DNA of 64,000 bases from Molossus alvarezi (Eukaryota; Chordata; Mammalia; Chiroptera; Molossidae), in assembly GCA_037176705.1 (NCBI GenBank), contig CM073889.1, positions 103,557,890 to 103,621,889 of the forward strand. Direction: 5' to 3'. The translations under genes were made by a program, and so were the position numbers. Shown in pieces: positions 22,721 to 34,180 of the stretch. Each line of letters starts with the position of its first letter. The first letter of the stretch is position 1. The notes beneath the pieces were generated by a model. The model saw nothing but the letters and a program-made list of their open reading frames with translations, ran no database searches and was not told the DNA's origin.

Positions 22721-22781
<61 letters not shown>
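22721..22781. repeat. (CT)n microsatellite, about 30 units
   Basis: 61 uninterrupted bases of TC/CT. The longest perfect simple repeat in the window; it creates serine/leucine strings in two overlapping frames that are not genes. Confidence 0.98.
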
Positions 22782-22785
<4 letters not shown>

Positions 22786-25275
22786 CCCGCCCACCCGCCC
22801 TCCCTCCAGTGGTGGTCTGGAACTTCTCATTCCAAGACTTCCATAAAAGTACTCTCATCCATGAGAGATGATGAAAATCTGTGTTCTTTGTGGGGAAGAT
22901 GGTAGATGATTCTTATTGTGCCATGTTGATGATGTCGGTCTAGCCTTCCGGAAGCCTTATCTGAATTGTCAAAGCAGTGAGAAACTATTAAAGGGTTTCA
23001 TATAAAAGATACTCAGACAGAATCTCCTTCGCTACTTTTACTTAGCAGAGACCCGAGTTTCTGAATTACTTATTAGTTAGATAATCCCTGGTGGTATCAT
23101 TCTTGGTACATCCCTATGCTAACTTAAATCAACACAACAGCAATTTGGACACTGGGTTGACTTTGAAAAGTGAATATCCATGTAAGGAATGTATCTCCTT
23201 TAATTTTAGTTAAAAGGTCCTGGCTTTATAATACTTTGAAAAAATTAATGGATGTTGACTAGATGATCCCACTATTTGTGACTGGTGAATCATATCTAGT
23301 CCGAATTTCATATACTTTGTAGTGACTTGCAGAAAGACAGTAGGACTTGGGGTCAGTGAGACATCTAGACAAAAGGCATCTTCTTACGAATATATGTAGA
23401 ATGACATTCCAGAGAAAATACGGGCTGCAAACACGTCTCATTAGAAATTGAGCAATAAAGAGATTCCAGAAATAAAATGGTTGCAGAAACTCATTTCTAT
23501 GATCACAACGAATGTGGTGTTCTATGACACAAATAATGAATCCTCCCAAGGATGAAATCCCTCTGAGCTTTTGGGGTAATGTGTTGAATTTCTCTGAAGC
23601 CTTTGGATGTTTTCTGGCAAGACTGTCCACGTGCAGTATTTAGATATGTTCTCAAGCCGCATATTCACAGTCCTCATTTATTTCTTGTCAGTCTGCAGCA
23701 CAGAGTAGGACAAGCTGACCCAGGGCTTAGTATGCCTCTTCAGTGGGTTTGGTACAACCTTCTCCATTATGCCTGATAACACGCTGTTAACATTGTACGT
23801 AGTCTTAGAAGCTCAGAAATAAAAGGACTGCATAAGCCTTCCTCTGTTTATAGTGCCAATCAGCTGGAGCCTTCAAGCAATTATTGACTAATTAATAGCT
23901 ATCTTAGGGAGAACTCAGAAATTCTTAGGGACTTATCTGTGGAATGAAAGCAAGTTGCCTTTGTATAATTCTACTGTTGGTAGAACCAACATAGATAAGC
24001 TGTAAGATACTGCTCACTGTTTAAAAAATTATTTGGGAATAGTTTATAAGAGGAAAAGAGAGATTCCTTGCTTAATTATTTGCTGATGATCTTATTAATT
24101 TGACCCCCTGACTTGCAGAATATTGTAAAATGAGATCAATTTAAAGATTATGCTTTATTAAAAAAATGAAAAGTAATATTCTGTTCCAGGATCTATTTAT
24201 ACAAAATTACTTCCTGACATGCCTTGGCTTAAATATTATGTAAGTTTTACTTTGTATAACAGTACTTTTGTTTCCATTTTTTCTTTTAACTTAAGCTGTA
24301 TGTTAACATTTTCACACAGAAGGATATCTCAGGACTCAGCCTCAGGCTAAACAGTGTCAAGGAAGTGCAATGTGGATGGTCATAATCTCTTGTATAATCA
24401 GCAGATTATCAAATGTTTTGGGGTACTAAATATACGCTCTGCCAAAAACTAGACACGGAAGGGGGTGAAGAAAGTGTATGAACAATGTTCCTGTCTTCAA
24501 GGAGCTGGTGGTCTAAGTGAGGGACCCTGTTTCTTTGACAAGCTGAGGATAAGGTGTACTTCTGGAGCTTCCCTGGTACTGACACGTATATGCTTGTTTT
24601 CTGAGTCCTCGTCTTTTCTGTACGTGGGGTACGAGTGCTGAGTGTGTGGAGATCAAGGTTTGCAGCTGTGATTCTTGAAATAATAAGCAGTGTACAGTGT
24701 GGGCACCTGCCACTCGAATGTGCGTGGCCATCACCAACCCACGGGGCCTTGACAGTGCCTGGATTCTTGTGTCCCACGCAGTAGCCTGGTGTCTGTGCCA
24801 AGGACAGAGTCAGTGCTTCAGAGATACTTGTGCTTACTTAAGCTCTTCAGAGCAAGATACACATGTAGTCTTCACCATTTCTGGGTGACCAGAGAGGAGT
24901 TAACAACCTAAGAGATGCTTTTCCCCCTCGTTAAAGCATCATTAAGCTATTAGAGTAATGGATTATATACTATCGATTACAAGTAGATAAATGTCTCCAA
25001 ATAGCCTGTTTCTTTCAAAATCAATAGTGAACCCAATTTAGCCAGTGTTAAAAATATTCTGAAATTTTGTTATCAAAACATTAAAAGTTTTATCCAAACT
25101 ATCAAAAGAAAAATTTACCTCTTCATTCATGGAAAATGTCTACCATTGCTTCAAATTAGATGTATCAAGTAAGAAGCATTGATTCTATCGAGAAGCTGAA
25201 CACACTCCTAAGCTTCTATGACATCAGACAGTCATAAAAATTCTTTCAGTCTTTGAGATATTTATAATTTGTCTT
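22782..25275. other. Long unannotated stretch
   Basis: About 2.5 kb. A 123-codon minus frame (23259-23630) and a 130-codon minus frame (24409-24801) have no recognisable domain. 24480-24540 ('cctgtcttcaaggagctggtg') has an L2/MIR-like phrase. 23830-24250 is AT-rich, repeat-free and motif-dense ('gcaattattgactaattaat'). No exon supported. Confidence 0.35.
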
Positions 25276-25293
25276 AAAAGATGTTACATTTTC

Positions 25294-25550
25294 GCCCTGG
25301 CCGGTTTGGCTCAGCGGTTAGAATGTCAGCCTGCGGTCCACAGAGACCCGGGTTCGGTTCCCGCTAAGGGCATGTACCTTGGCTGCAGTTTGTCCCCGGC
25401 CCTGGTTGGGTCATGTGGGTGGCGGCCACTCGATGTGCCCCTTTCACATCGATGTTTCTCTCTCTTCCTCTCTCTCCTTCCCGCTCTATCTGAGTAAAAA
25501 ATGGAAAAATGTCCTCGGGTGAGGATAAAAAATAAAAAAATAAAAAAATA
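25294..25550 (+). mobile_element. Ves SINE, group A, longest perfect target duplication
   Basis: Head 'gccctggccggtttggctca', box B 'ggttcggttcccgc', CT tract, hairpin 'tcctcgggtgagga' and an (AAAAAAT)n tail. Exact 18-bp duplication aaaagatgttacattttc at 25276-25293 and 25551-25568. A young insertion. Confidence 0.96.
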
Positions 25551-25734
25551 AAAAGATGTTACATTTTCATTATAGGAGAAATTAAATACATTTAATCGAA
25601 AGAATAAAATGACCCATTTTACTACCTCGAATATGTAGAACTAATATTTGGGTGTGTAGCTTTTCATGCTTTGATATTAATTTAAAATAAAATAAAACAG
25701 AATTTTGAAAACATGTAACTTTATGCCTTTTTCA

Positions 25735-26306
25735 TTGAATTTATTGGGATGACATTGGTTCATAAAATTATATAGGTTCCAAGTGTACACTTCTATGTCA
25801 CATCATCTGCATATTGTATTGTGTGTGCACCACCACAAGTCAAGTCTCCACCCATCACCCTTTATTCCCCTATACATACTCTCCCACCCTCCCCAACCTT
25901 TCCCTCCGCTAATCACCATACTGTTGTATCTGTCTAGGAGGTTTGTTCTGTTTTTTGGTTTTTTGCTTAATCACCTCCCTTTTCACTCAGCCCTACAATC
26001 CCCCTCCCCTCTGACAGGTGTCAGTCTGTTCTCTATGAGTATATTTCTGTTTTGTTTGTTAGTTTATTTTTTTGATTGGATTCCACATGTGAGTGAAATG
26101 CTTCCCTCTGTTCATTGCAGCACTATTTACAATAGCCGAGATATGGTAGCAGCCCAAGTGCCTATCAGTAGGTGAGTGAATAAGAAAGCTGTGGCACATT
26201 GACACAAATGGAATACTACTTGGCCATAAAGAAGAAGGAAACCTTACCCTTTGTGACTGCATGGATGGACCTAGAGAGCATTATGCTAAGTGAAATAAGC
26301 CAGTCA
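25735..26306 (-). mobile_element. 5'-truncated L1 with internal inversion (twin priming)
   Basis: 25735-26096 is antisense to L1 (3'UTR, then 'gattggattccacatgtgag' and 'tgaaat'). At about 26097-26306 the orientation switches to sense: 'cattgcagcactatttacaa', 'agcccaagtgcctatcagta', 'ggaatactacttggccataa' and 'gctaagtgaaataagccagt'. The sense part ends roughly 20 bases before the point in L1 where the antisense part begins, the arrangement produced by twin priming. A possible target duplication (aactttat / aacttatt) is weak. Confidence 0.8.
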
Positions 26307-26905
26307 AACTTATTTACTGACGTATAATTGGCATACAATATACTGTCAATTTCAGATGCACATCATAGTGATTTGATATTTTATACACTGTGAAATGATC
26401 ACACTAAATCTAGTTAGCAATTGTCATCATAAAAAATTATTGCAATGTTGTTGACTGTATTCACCATGCTGTACATTACATCTCCATGACTTATTTTATA
26501 ACTGGAAGTTTGTATCTCTTAATCCCTTTCCCCTATCTCATCCACTGTCCTATCTCATCCAACCTGACACCTCTGGTAACCACTAGCATAATACCCTTTA
26601 GGTTCATCCATGTTGTCAGAAATGGCAAGATTCATTCCTTCTTTGTGGCTCAGTAATATTCCAGTGTATGTGTGTGGATGCGCACATGCCCATTACAGCT
26701 TTTCAATCTCTTTATCTACTAATGGACACTTAGGTTGCTTCCATATCTTGGCTATTGTAAATAGTGCTGCAGTGAGTGTAGGGGTGCGTATATATCTTCA
26801 AATTAGTGTTTTCATTTTCTCAGATAGATACCTAGAAGTGAAATTGTGGGATTATATGGTAGTTCTATTCTTAATTTTTTGAGAAACTTCTACAAACTGC
26901 CTTTT
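26307..26905 (-). mobile_element. Older L1 3' fragment with internal deletion
   Basis: Antisense L1 of an older family: 'actgacgtataattggcata', 'gaaatgatcacactaaatct', 'caccatgctgtacattacat', then 'ccatgttgtcagaaatggca', 'tcagtaatattccagtgtat', 'ttaggttgcttccatatctt' and 'ttatatggtagttctattct'. Around 26580-26592 the 'gattccacatatgagtgaga' segment expected in this order is missing, a deletion of roughly 130 bp. Confidence 0.82.
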
Positions 26906-27769
26906 TTCAATTAATATATTAACATTGTTCCCATACCTCCTATTAGCTGCATGTAATCCAATTAATGCCTCTATTTCCAAAATTTTTATTTTAAAATAGA
27001 AGGCCTCATTGTTCACGCCTTCTTGCTTACATGACTAGTTATTCCTTAAAATATACTCATGGAAATGCAGTTGATTTGTCAAAGTGTGTACACATCTTTA
27101 AGGTCTCTAATGCGTGTTGCCAAATTACTCCTTTCAAATTCTTAAGCATCTCTCAAGCAGCTCTGTATTCACTGGAAGTGCTGGCCACAGTCATGTTACT
27201 CGAGGAAAAGAATTGGAAATGTATTTTCATTTCCTAGCTGAGTTTCACAAGCGTGTTGTATAGACTTTCAATGTTTTTATTTCCACCCCTGTCATTGTTT
27301 TAATGTGCAGCGACAAAAGGAAAACGTTTGACATAAGGCGAGAATTCAACTCCCAATTATTTTTTTTAACTATGGTTTTCAGTTCGCATCTGGAATTGAA
27401 ACAGTAATCACTGAAAATAACCAGATCAACACTTCTCTAGGACACTGTGGAGGAGTTTTCCCCCCAAGAAAGGTAGAAAGGACCTTTCCGAAGTCATAGT
27501 ATTTAATTTGATATCATTATTTGGCTGTTTGCTCTGTTTTTTCCTCAAGCTGGTCAAAACTAGCTCAAAAAGGACAGAAATGTGTACTACCTGGTGAGCT
27601 GTTGAGGGACCCGTGTGCTGGGAGTCAGATGCCACCAGGTGGGTTCATGGGGCATCCACACTCCAAAAGTGCTCTCTAATCACCCCTTTATCCCAGCCAA
27701 ACTGCGGAAACACTGACTTGGTTGGTGAGTTGAGCAGAATCATCAAAGGAGCTGGGTGATGTGCAGATT
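26906..27769. other. Unannotated non-coding sequence
   Basis: Small frames of 68-69 codons, no repeat recognised. Confidence 0.4.
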
Positions 27770-27786
27770 AAAACCTCATCTTTGGG

Positions 27787-28022
27787 CCCTGGCCAGTTTG
27801 GCTCAGCGGTTAGAGCGTTGGCCTGCGGTCCGGAGAGACCCGGGTTCGGTTCCCGCTAAGGGCACGTACTTCGGTTGCAGTTTGTCCCCGGCCCTGGTTG
27901 GTCGTGCGGGTGGCAGCCACTCGATGTGTCCCTTCACGTCGATGTTTCTCACTCTTTCTCCCTCCCACTCTATCTGAACAAAAAATGGAAAAATGTCCTC
28001 GGGTGAGGATAAAAAAAAAAAA
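27787..28022 (+). mobile_element. Ves SINE, group A, perfect target duplication
   Basis: Head 'ccctggccagtttggctcag', box B 'cgggttcggttcccgc', hairpin 'tcctcgggtgagga' and poly(A). Exact duplication aaaacctcatctttggg at 27770-27786 and 28023-28039. The 73-codon frame here is SINE translation. Confidence 0.95.
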
Positions 28023-28299
28023 AAAACCTCATCTTTGGGTCTCTTGGTGGAAATCAGAGAAGGAAATAGGGATATAGAAATGGGGAAAAGACATTGTCTT
28101 CACATGTTTGCCTATTGTTTGAATTGCTTATTGATTGAAAATTCAAGGGTAAGATGTATTTCCATTGTCAAGACTCCATTTATTCAGGGTGAAGGAAAGT
28201 TTTGTCATATCAACGTCTACCCTTCATCAAAATCCTCAGCAACAGATATTAACAAAGATGCTTATTCAAGCATAGATGCAAGGCTGGGTCTATGACTAT

Positions 28300-28665
28300 T
28301 GACCCGGCCCGCAGGTCGAACAACGAGGACTCTAGAGGGGGAGTGAGGATGAGGAGGGACAAGAGACAGGAGAAATGGAGACAAGACAGGATTCTGATCA
28401 AGTCTCGTTTATTCAGGGGTAATTCACACAATATATAGGGCAAGAAGCACCTGTTGCCAAGCACCAGGCTTGCCCGAAGCAAATCTAGGAAATACTACAA
28501 AGGAACAAAAGGTCAGCAAAGACTGGCTTCTTGAGTAAATGGTTACTTAAAGGAATGCACAATGCAGAGATAAAGAAATGCAGAATGCAGAGATATCCTG
28601 CCTTGGGGCAGGCGATGGCAGAGCAGATTATAACAAAATTGACGCCATGCAAAAAGTCTCCCACA
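28300..28665 (-). mobile_element. Solo LTR of a class II (beta-like) endogenous retrovirus
   Basis: A 366-bp element that, read on minus, begins TGTGGGAGAC and ends CCGGGTCA (TG...CA ends). It is flanked by an exact 6-bp duplication gactat at 28294-28299 and 28666-28671; six-base duplications are typical of class II ERVs. On minus it carries a TATATAT box (28437-28431) and AATAAA (28413-28408), then a T/C-rich stretch and a CpG-bearing end. No internal retroviral sequence flanks it, so it is a recombination-derived solo LTR. The two frames nearby are not viral genes. Confidence 0.85.
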
Positions 28666-28671
28666 GACTAT

Positions 28672-29185
28672 ATTTTAGGTATTTAAATTATCGTGTAGAA
28701 AATATTCTTTTTCACTTACTCTAGTGTTGTATCTAAAACATCCTTAAAGCTGAGATGTTGACCTAAGTTTCTTCTCTGAAATCCATTCTGTGACTTGTCA
28801 CATTCTGATGTCTGTGTCCGGCCAGTGTGTGAAAAGGCCTAAGTCAGGACTTTGTGAAGTAGACGACTGGATTGTTCCAATGTGTGGTCTGCGTCCTTGC
28901 CTACTCAAACCCCTTCAGCTGCAGGCTGCCCCTGGTGCCCAGGACACAGGTCTTTAAAGTCAGGACTGGGTTTTGACTTGTATTAAGAAGTTCCCTCTGA
29001 AAATGGAAAAGTGCTCTTTAATCTGCTGTTAACTGCTCACACTTTATCTTTCGGTTCTTTTTGCTTTACATTATTTTTTAAAACTATGGTTAAATATTAT
29101 TTTAATAGCTTAAAAAATGAATATGTACACGTATAACCTGAGATGAATGCATTAATCTTAATACAAGCTTTTTAAACACCTATGA
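28672..29185. other. Unannotated non-coding sequence
   Basis: No repeat or exon recognised. Confidence 0.4.
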
Positions 29186-29403
29186 CAGGGTTTCTCAACC
29201 TCAGCATTACTGACATTTGGGGCTAGGTGGGCTGGGGTGGGAGCTTCCTGTAATTGTAGGATATTTAGCATCATCTCTGGTCTCTACCCACTAGAAGACA
29301 GTAGCAATCTCCCTTACCTTTCATCCAAGAATATATTTATACATTGTAAAATGTCCCCTGAGGCACAGAATCACCCCCTCTCTGGTAAGGAGTGAGACAC
29401 TGA
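29186..29403 (+). mobile_element. MER20 (hAT-Charlie MITE)
   Basis: 'cagggtttctcaacctcagc', 'attactgacatttggggcta', 'attgtaggatatttagcatc', 'ggtctctacccactagaaga' and later 'aaatgtcccctgaggcacag' follow the element I know as MER20 from end to end. An ancient eutherian DNA transposon, no coding capacity. Confidence 0.8.
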
Positions 29404-31529
29404 TTGACTCCTCCAGTCTGGATAGAGCAGCTGAAGGATGTGAGCACACAGCAGTCCCCGCCCTCGTGTGGTGATATTCCAGTGCATCTAAAACATCTTG
29501 GAACGTCAGAGAAGATCTGCAAGGCCATATATTTCAATGCAAGAAGGCAGGTCAAGCTACTCATCAAAAATATGTTTCTGGACAAAATAGGAAGTAGGCG
29601 GTTGGCTGGAAGGGATCCCCAAAGGGCCATTTCTTAATTTATTATGTCACCAAGACCTGCCCTTTTTAAAGGAAGAAGGTGTGCTGATTTGTATCCGCTA
29701 AAAGCCCATGCCTGCTGGGTAGCTTTAGATCAAGAACTGACCCGCACGTAGCTGGCTTTAAGAAGTGGTTCAGAATTAGGACTCCATCAGCAAAACCGTG
29801 CAGGTCCCCATCCTAAGCTGCTCTTTACTGATTCTTGTCTCATTACTTTGGCTATTTTTCCAAGCCCAGGAGCCCCAAGCCCTCCTCTCACTTTGGGCTA
29901 TTGACACCTCCCTTTCTCACATCCAGGTAAATCTTAGTGACTTCGAGGTACTAACTTTACACGGCCTCTTGGAGAGGAGAAAGTAACCGAGGCTCATTGC
30001 GGCTTTCCTGCTCCTGCCGTGTGTCCCCTTGGCTTCCTTCCTCCTCCACCATCACTGCACGGGCAGGGCTCTAGGTCTCTGCTTGTTTGAGAGCTTCCTT
30101 CTGTTGGGACCCCCTAAAGGAGAGAGGAAAGAGGATTTTCTTCTCTGGGGACTTGAGCTGTAGGCTGCACCACAGCCTTCTTGTAGTTCTCATGTAGGAT
30201 CACCCTGCCGAAGTCTTTTGCATCACAACAAGATACAGTCTATCTCCTGGAAGGATGAGCAAATTAAAGTATGAACTCTCACGGCACACAGTTCACATGT
30301 TATTAACTAACAAGTTTTTACTTAAAAGAGAATCATCTCTTTCCAGGACTTCTTAATTCCACCCCTAAAAGGAGGCCAACACCTCTCATAACTGAACTTG
30401 GGAATGTCTCTAATTCTCAGTTGAACTATGTCTGGAAATGCCTGATAGTCCCTGGAGATGAACAGTCATTTTGTCAGTGGGTGTTGGTTTTAGGTAACAC
30501 CTTGATCCTCATTAGAAAAGTTTCCCTAGAATCTATGTTAAAATCATCCAACCAAATTATTTTCTCTATGTCAGACATTAAGTTTCCTATTTTTAATTGA
30601 ACTAGCCCAGTATAAATCTATTTACCTGCTCTGCTAAGAAAAAAAAAAAGTGATCTTTCTTTGTTTAAAATCACCCGTTTCTAAACATGCCCACTCTCTC
30701 CATCCAGTACCCCAGAGTAACCTTTCACTTTGAGATTCAGCCTCCCCTAAATACAAGTTCTTGCTCCATCCACCATCATTGCCTAGCAGTGGTTTTTAGT
30801 AGGATTTACATTATAACAACCTACAGTCACGTTTTATCGATCCTATCCCAGTTGGTTATGAGATCATTTTTCAATCCACATACTCATGAAGGCACCGATT
30901 TCTGGGCTGGATCTCTGAAGACACTGGATTTTACAGACATGCAAGTCTGCTGGCAAGAGCAGGGAGCAGGGCCCAAGTGCTAGATGTGGGGCTATAGCTT
31001 CTGAATTCCGAAGCTCAGCCCTAAGAAATCTCGAACAAGGAATGTTTTCCCTTTGAATTTGCAATTCGGATGCTTCTCTTAAAGACAATAGATTTGATAC
31101 CAGCATTTTGATTCACATTAGGGACTTTAAAAGGGTTATAACCTGTGCAGTCTAGATAGAGCGTTCACAGAATGGTGTTTTATAACTCTTGGCTCCAATT
31201 TGGGTTACTCAGCGATTGCCTTCTTTTTGGAACAGATGTAGAAGTTACCAGTCTCTTGTCCGCCACATTTATGGATAGTGTTCACCTAGTAGTGACCTTC
31301 TTCCCAGGGCAGCCTTCTACCCACAACAATTTCCAAGTAATGGACCTGACGTTCTGCCACTGGGTGACAGACACAGTTGCACAGGAAACATATTTCAAAT
31401 ATAATGTGTTCCAGTAAACCAATCTGTGTGTTGCTATTTCAAATGTTGATCTAAATTACATCAGCTCAGGAAGTGAGCCCAACAATGTTCTTAGAGCATA
31501 TTGAGTCTGTAGAGACTTTAGAAATCACA
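29404..31529. other. Long unannotated stretch
   Basis: About 2.1 kb without a recognised repeat. Frames of 77 (plus, 29404-29637), 97 (minus, 29337-29630), 98 (plus, 30687-30983) and 80 codons overlap on opposite strands and show no domain. No exon supported. Confidence 0.35.
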
Positions 31530-31708
31530 GAGTAACTCCCAGAGTGTGATCCCGGGGCCAGCAGCACTGGCAACACTAGGAACTTGCCAGAAATGCAAAT
31601 GTCAGGGCCCTGCTACTAAATCAGGAACTTTGGAGGTGGGACCAGGCAGCCTGTGTTTTAACGAGTCTTCCGCGGGCTTCAAATACGCTCTTGGAATCAC
31701 TGCTCTAA
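31530..31708 (+). mobile_element. MER5A (hAT-Charlie MITE)
   Basis: 'gtgtgatcccggggccagca', 'aggaacttgccagaaatgca', 'ctactaaatcaggaactttg', 'cagcctgtgttttaacgagt' and 'cttggaatcactgctct' follow MER5A over nearly full length. Confidence 0.8.
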
Positions 31709-32079
31709 CTTACTCTTTTTAAACCGAAGCCGAGAGGAATCAAATGACGTCCTGGAAGACATAGAATACAGTTCGCTAGTGACAACATCAGAATAGGGAC
31801 GCATCCTTATACTCTTTCAACTGTCCTGTACTCCAGGGTGGTTGCTCTCTCTGAATGGGCAGGGCTGACATCCTTGACTGTTCACAGCAAATGCTGAGTT
31901 CCTCCTACAGGACTGCTTTCCAGCTGGTGCAGTACTCTGTCCTTACTGAACCCTGAATGCCTGAGCCCCTCCCAAGGCTCCGTGGTGTGCTTCTCTCTGA
32001 GCTCCACTTCCCTTGCTGGTCTGTTCAGTTGAGCATCCAGCCGAGTACATTTATTCAGCCACTTGTTTTAATTTGTATG
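31709..32079. other. Unannotated non-coding sequence
   Basis: Nothing recognised. Confidence 0.4.
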
Positions 32080-32357
32080 TTTTTAATCTAATTAATTAAT
32101 TTATTTTTGTTACAGATGTTTCTCCTTTCCCCCTCACTGATTCCCTCCTCCCCCTTCCTCCCTGCCCTGTCCCCAGCTTTGTTGTCCATGTCCACTATTC
32201 ATGCATACATGCATATAAGTTCTGTGGTTTATCTCTCCCCCACCACCCCCCTCTTCTGGGGGTTGTCAGTCTGTACCCCATTCCTCTGGGACTATACCCC
32301 ATTCCTCAGACTGTTATATTCATTATATTCCACAAATAAGTGAGATCATATGATATA
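32080..32357 (-). mobile_element. 5'-truncated L1 3' end
   Basis: Antisense L1: T-rich start, 'tgttacagatgtttctcctt', C-rich 3'UTR ('ccccaccacccccctcttct'), 'gggttgtcagtctgtacccc', then 'atattccacaaataagtgag' and 'atcatatgatat' where it breaks off. It resembles the 21.1-kb copy in structure. Confidence 0.82.
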
Positions 32358-33455
32358 AAAGCCCCAGCCCTTTGCATAGGGGATTCGGGGTGGTTGTTGC
32401 TGCTGGTTTTTCTGTTTTGTTTTCCATGTGTTCTCCTTTTGAATCAAAAGGTCTGCAAACACCGGGAAAGACTTGGTGAAATTCTTTCTTTTTTTTTTTT
32501 TTTTTTGCCAGAGAAGTCTAGCTAAATGCAATTTCATCTCCTAGAGTCAATTTGCAGGAGGCGCCTTTGCAAGAGTCTATGAAATTGTGAGCAAATGAAG
32601 TTTCATCTTGCTGTTAACGAGGTGGACTTGCCAAACCTGTCAGCGCCCGGGCGACCCTTTGAGTCCCATTGTCTGCTCCAGCTGGTGCTATTGGCTGTTA
32701 ATCAGGAATGTTTGTACTTTTTCATTCTCACTTCATTTCCACTAGCCTGCTGCACTTGTTATTCAGAGCTGGTTCTTTACAGAGAATATTGTTGCAGCCC
32801 TGACTTGACATGTCCCTGCCAACTGGCAGTGATGGGTCAATATTGCTTCTAATTCCTCTTCACAAAGTAGAAAATATGCGATCACACCAATTAGGTGGTT
32901 TAAGCATTGTTGTTTTCTCTTCCATCTTCCTTTTAGCTGCCGGAACTGGCCTACAGTTGAAGGGGAAGAAAGGGAATTTTTAGAGACCAAAGCCTTGGCT
33001 GAGGGGGCTGAGGTTAGCCGGTGAAACGCACAGTCTTTAGGAGGGTGAGGATCATACTCTTCACCCTCTTCTCGTCGGTGCACTGACACCAAATGGAATA
33101 ATTGATTATTTGGAAGCAGGTTGTAGGAACTCAAAACATATTATCATTAGTGATTTTTAAAGGTCCATTGAGAAAGATGCACTAGAGTCTGCTCAACATT
33201 TTCTGTTTTGTGCGTGTGAGCTTATTATTAGGATTGAGGGACCATGAAGATTATTCCAGAATTTCTGAACTTGTTTGATTTCTAATAACACTGAATCAGT
33301 TGGATATTCTGCTCATCAGTCTAATTTCTCCTCATTCTTCTAAAAACATATTTGCTTCCTGGTTTTTGACATCTACACCTGTGCGGTCTCATCAGCTGAG
33401 GCAGCATGACGTGGAAAACGCACATGCTGTGGAACCAATGAAAATACTGCATTCA
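32358..33455. other. Unannotated non-coding sequence
   Basis: It contains a T20 run near 32488. 32530-32700 is repeat-free and motif-dense ('ggaggcgcctttgcaagagt'). The 123-codon minus frame at 32763-33134 has no recognisable domain. Confidence 0.35.
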
Positions 33456-33718
33456 GCCCTGGCCGGTTTTGCTCAGTGGTTAGAGCGTTGGCCTGAGGTC
33501 CAGAGAGACCCGGGTTCAGTTCCTGCTAAGGGCACGTACCTCGGTTACAGTTTGTCCCCGGCCCTGGTTGGTCGTGTGGGTGGCAGCCACTCACATGTGT
33601 CCCTTTCACATCGATGTTTCTCTCTCTCTCTCTCTCTCCCCCCCCCTTCCTCTCTCTCCCTCCCACTCTATCTGAACAAAAAATGAAAAAATGTCCTCGG
33701 GTGAGGATACAAAAAAAA
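33456..33718 (+). mobile_element. Ves SINE, group A
   Basis: Head 'gccctggccggttttgctca', box B 'ggttcagttcct' (G at position 58 with CpG decay before it), a C-rich interruption in the CT tract and hairpin 'tcctcgggtgagga'. No clean target duplication is visible. The 128-codon frame at 33300-33686 runs into it and is not a gene. Confidence 0.92.
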
Positions 33719-33924
33719 TGTAGCTCATCAAGTTATCCTCATTGTATTTTAATAGAGTTATTTTGAATTTGGTCAATTTGCAGACAACATCTTTATGAGA
33801 CTGAGTCTCTTACAGATCAGCATTGTATGTATTACTTTGTATTGCGGGTCTTCTTTCATGACTTTCAATAAAGAATCGTGATTTTCTACATAAAGATTTT
33901 ACACATTGTTGGTTATGGTTAACT

Positions 33925-34168
33925 TTTTTTCCCATTGATTTTTAGAGAGAGTGGAAGGAAGAGAGGGAGAGGAAAAGAGAGAGAGAGGGAGGGAGAGAGA
34001 AACATTGTTGTGAGAGAGACACATTGATTGATTGCCTCTCGCATGTCCCCTGACTGGGGCTGGGGATAGAACCGGCAACCCAGGGATATGCCTTTGACTG
34101 GGAATCGAACCCACGCTCATCCCTTGCATGGGCTGATACTCAAAGCACAGAACCACACCAGCCAGGGT
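33925..34168 (-). mobile_element. Ves SINE, group B
   Basis: Minus strand: head 'ccctggctggtgtggttctg', box B 'gggttcgattcccag', no hairpin tail, ending near 'ctctaaaaatcaatggg'. Target duplication ttatggttaa at 33913-33922 and 34171-34180. Confidence 0.9.
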
Positions 34169-34180
34169 GTTTATGGTTAA

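Noticed and set aside
22572..22871. 99-codon frame with long Ser-Leu repeat
   Set aside because: The repeat is the translation of a (CT)n microsatellite.
24409..24801. 130-codon minus frame
   Set aside because: No domain, and parallel frames overlap; 24480-24540 even resembles an L2/MIR fragment.
28249..28482. 77-codon frame within the LTR
   Set aside because: It is non-coding LTR sequence; no retroviral gene is present.
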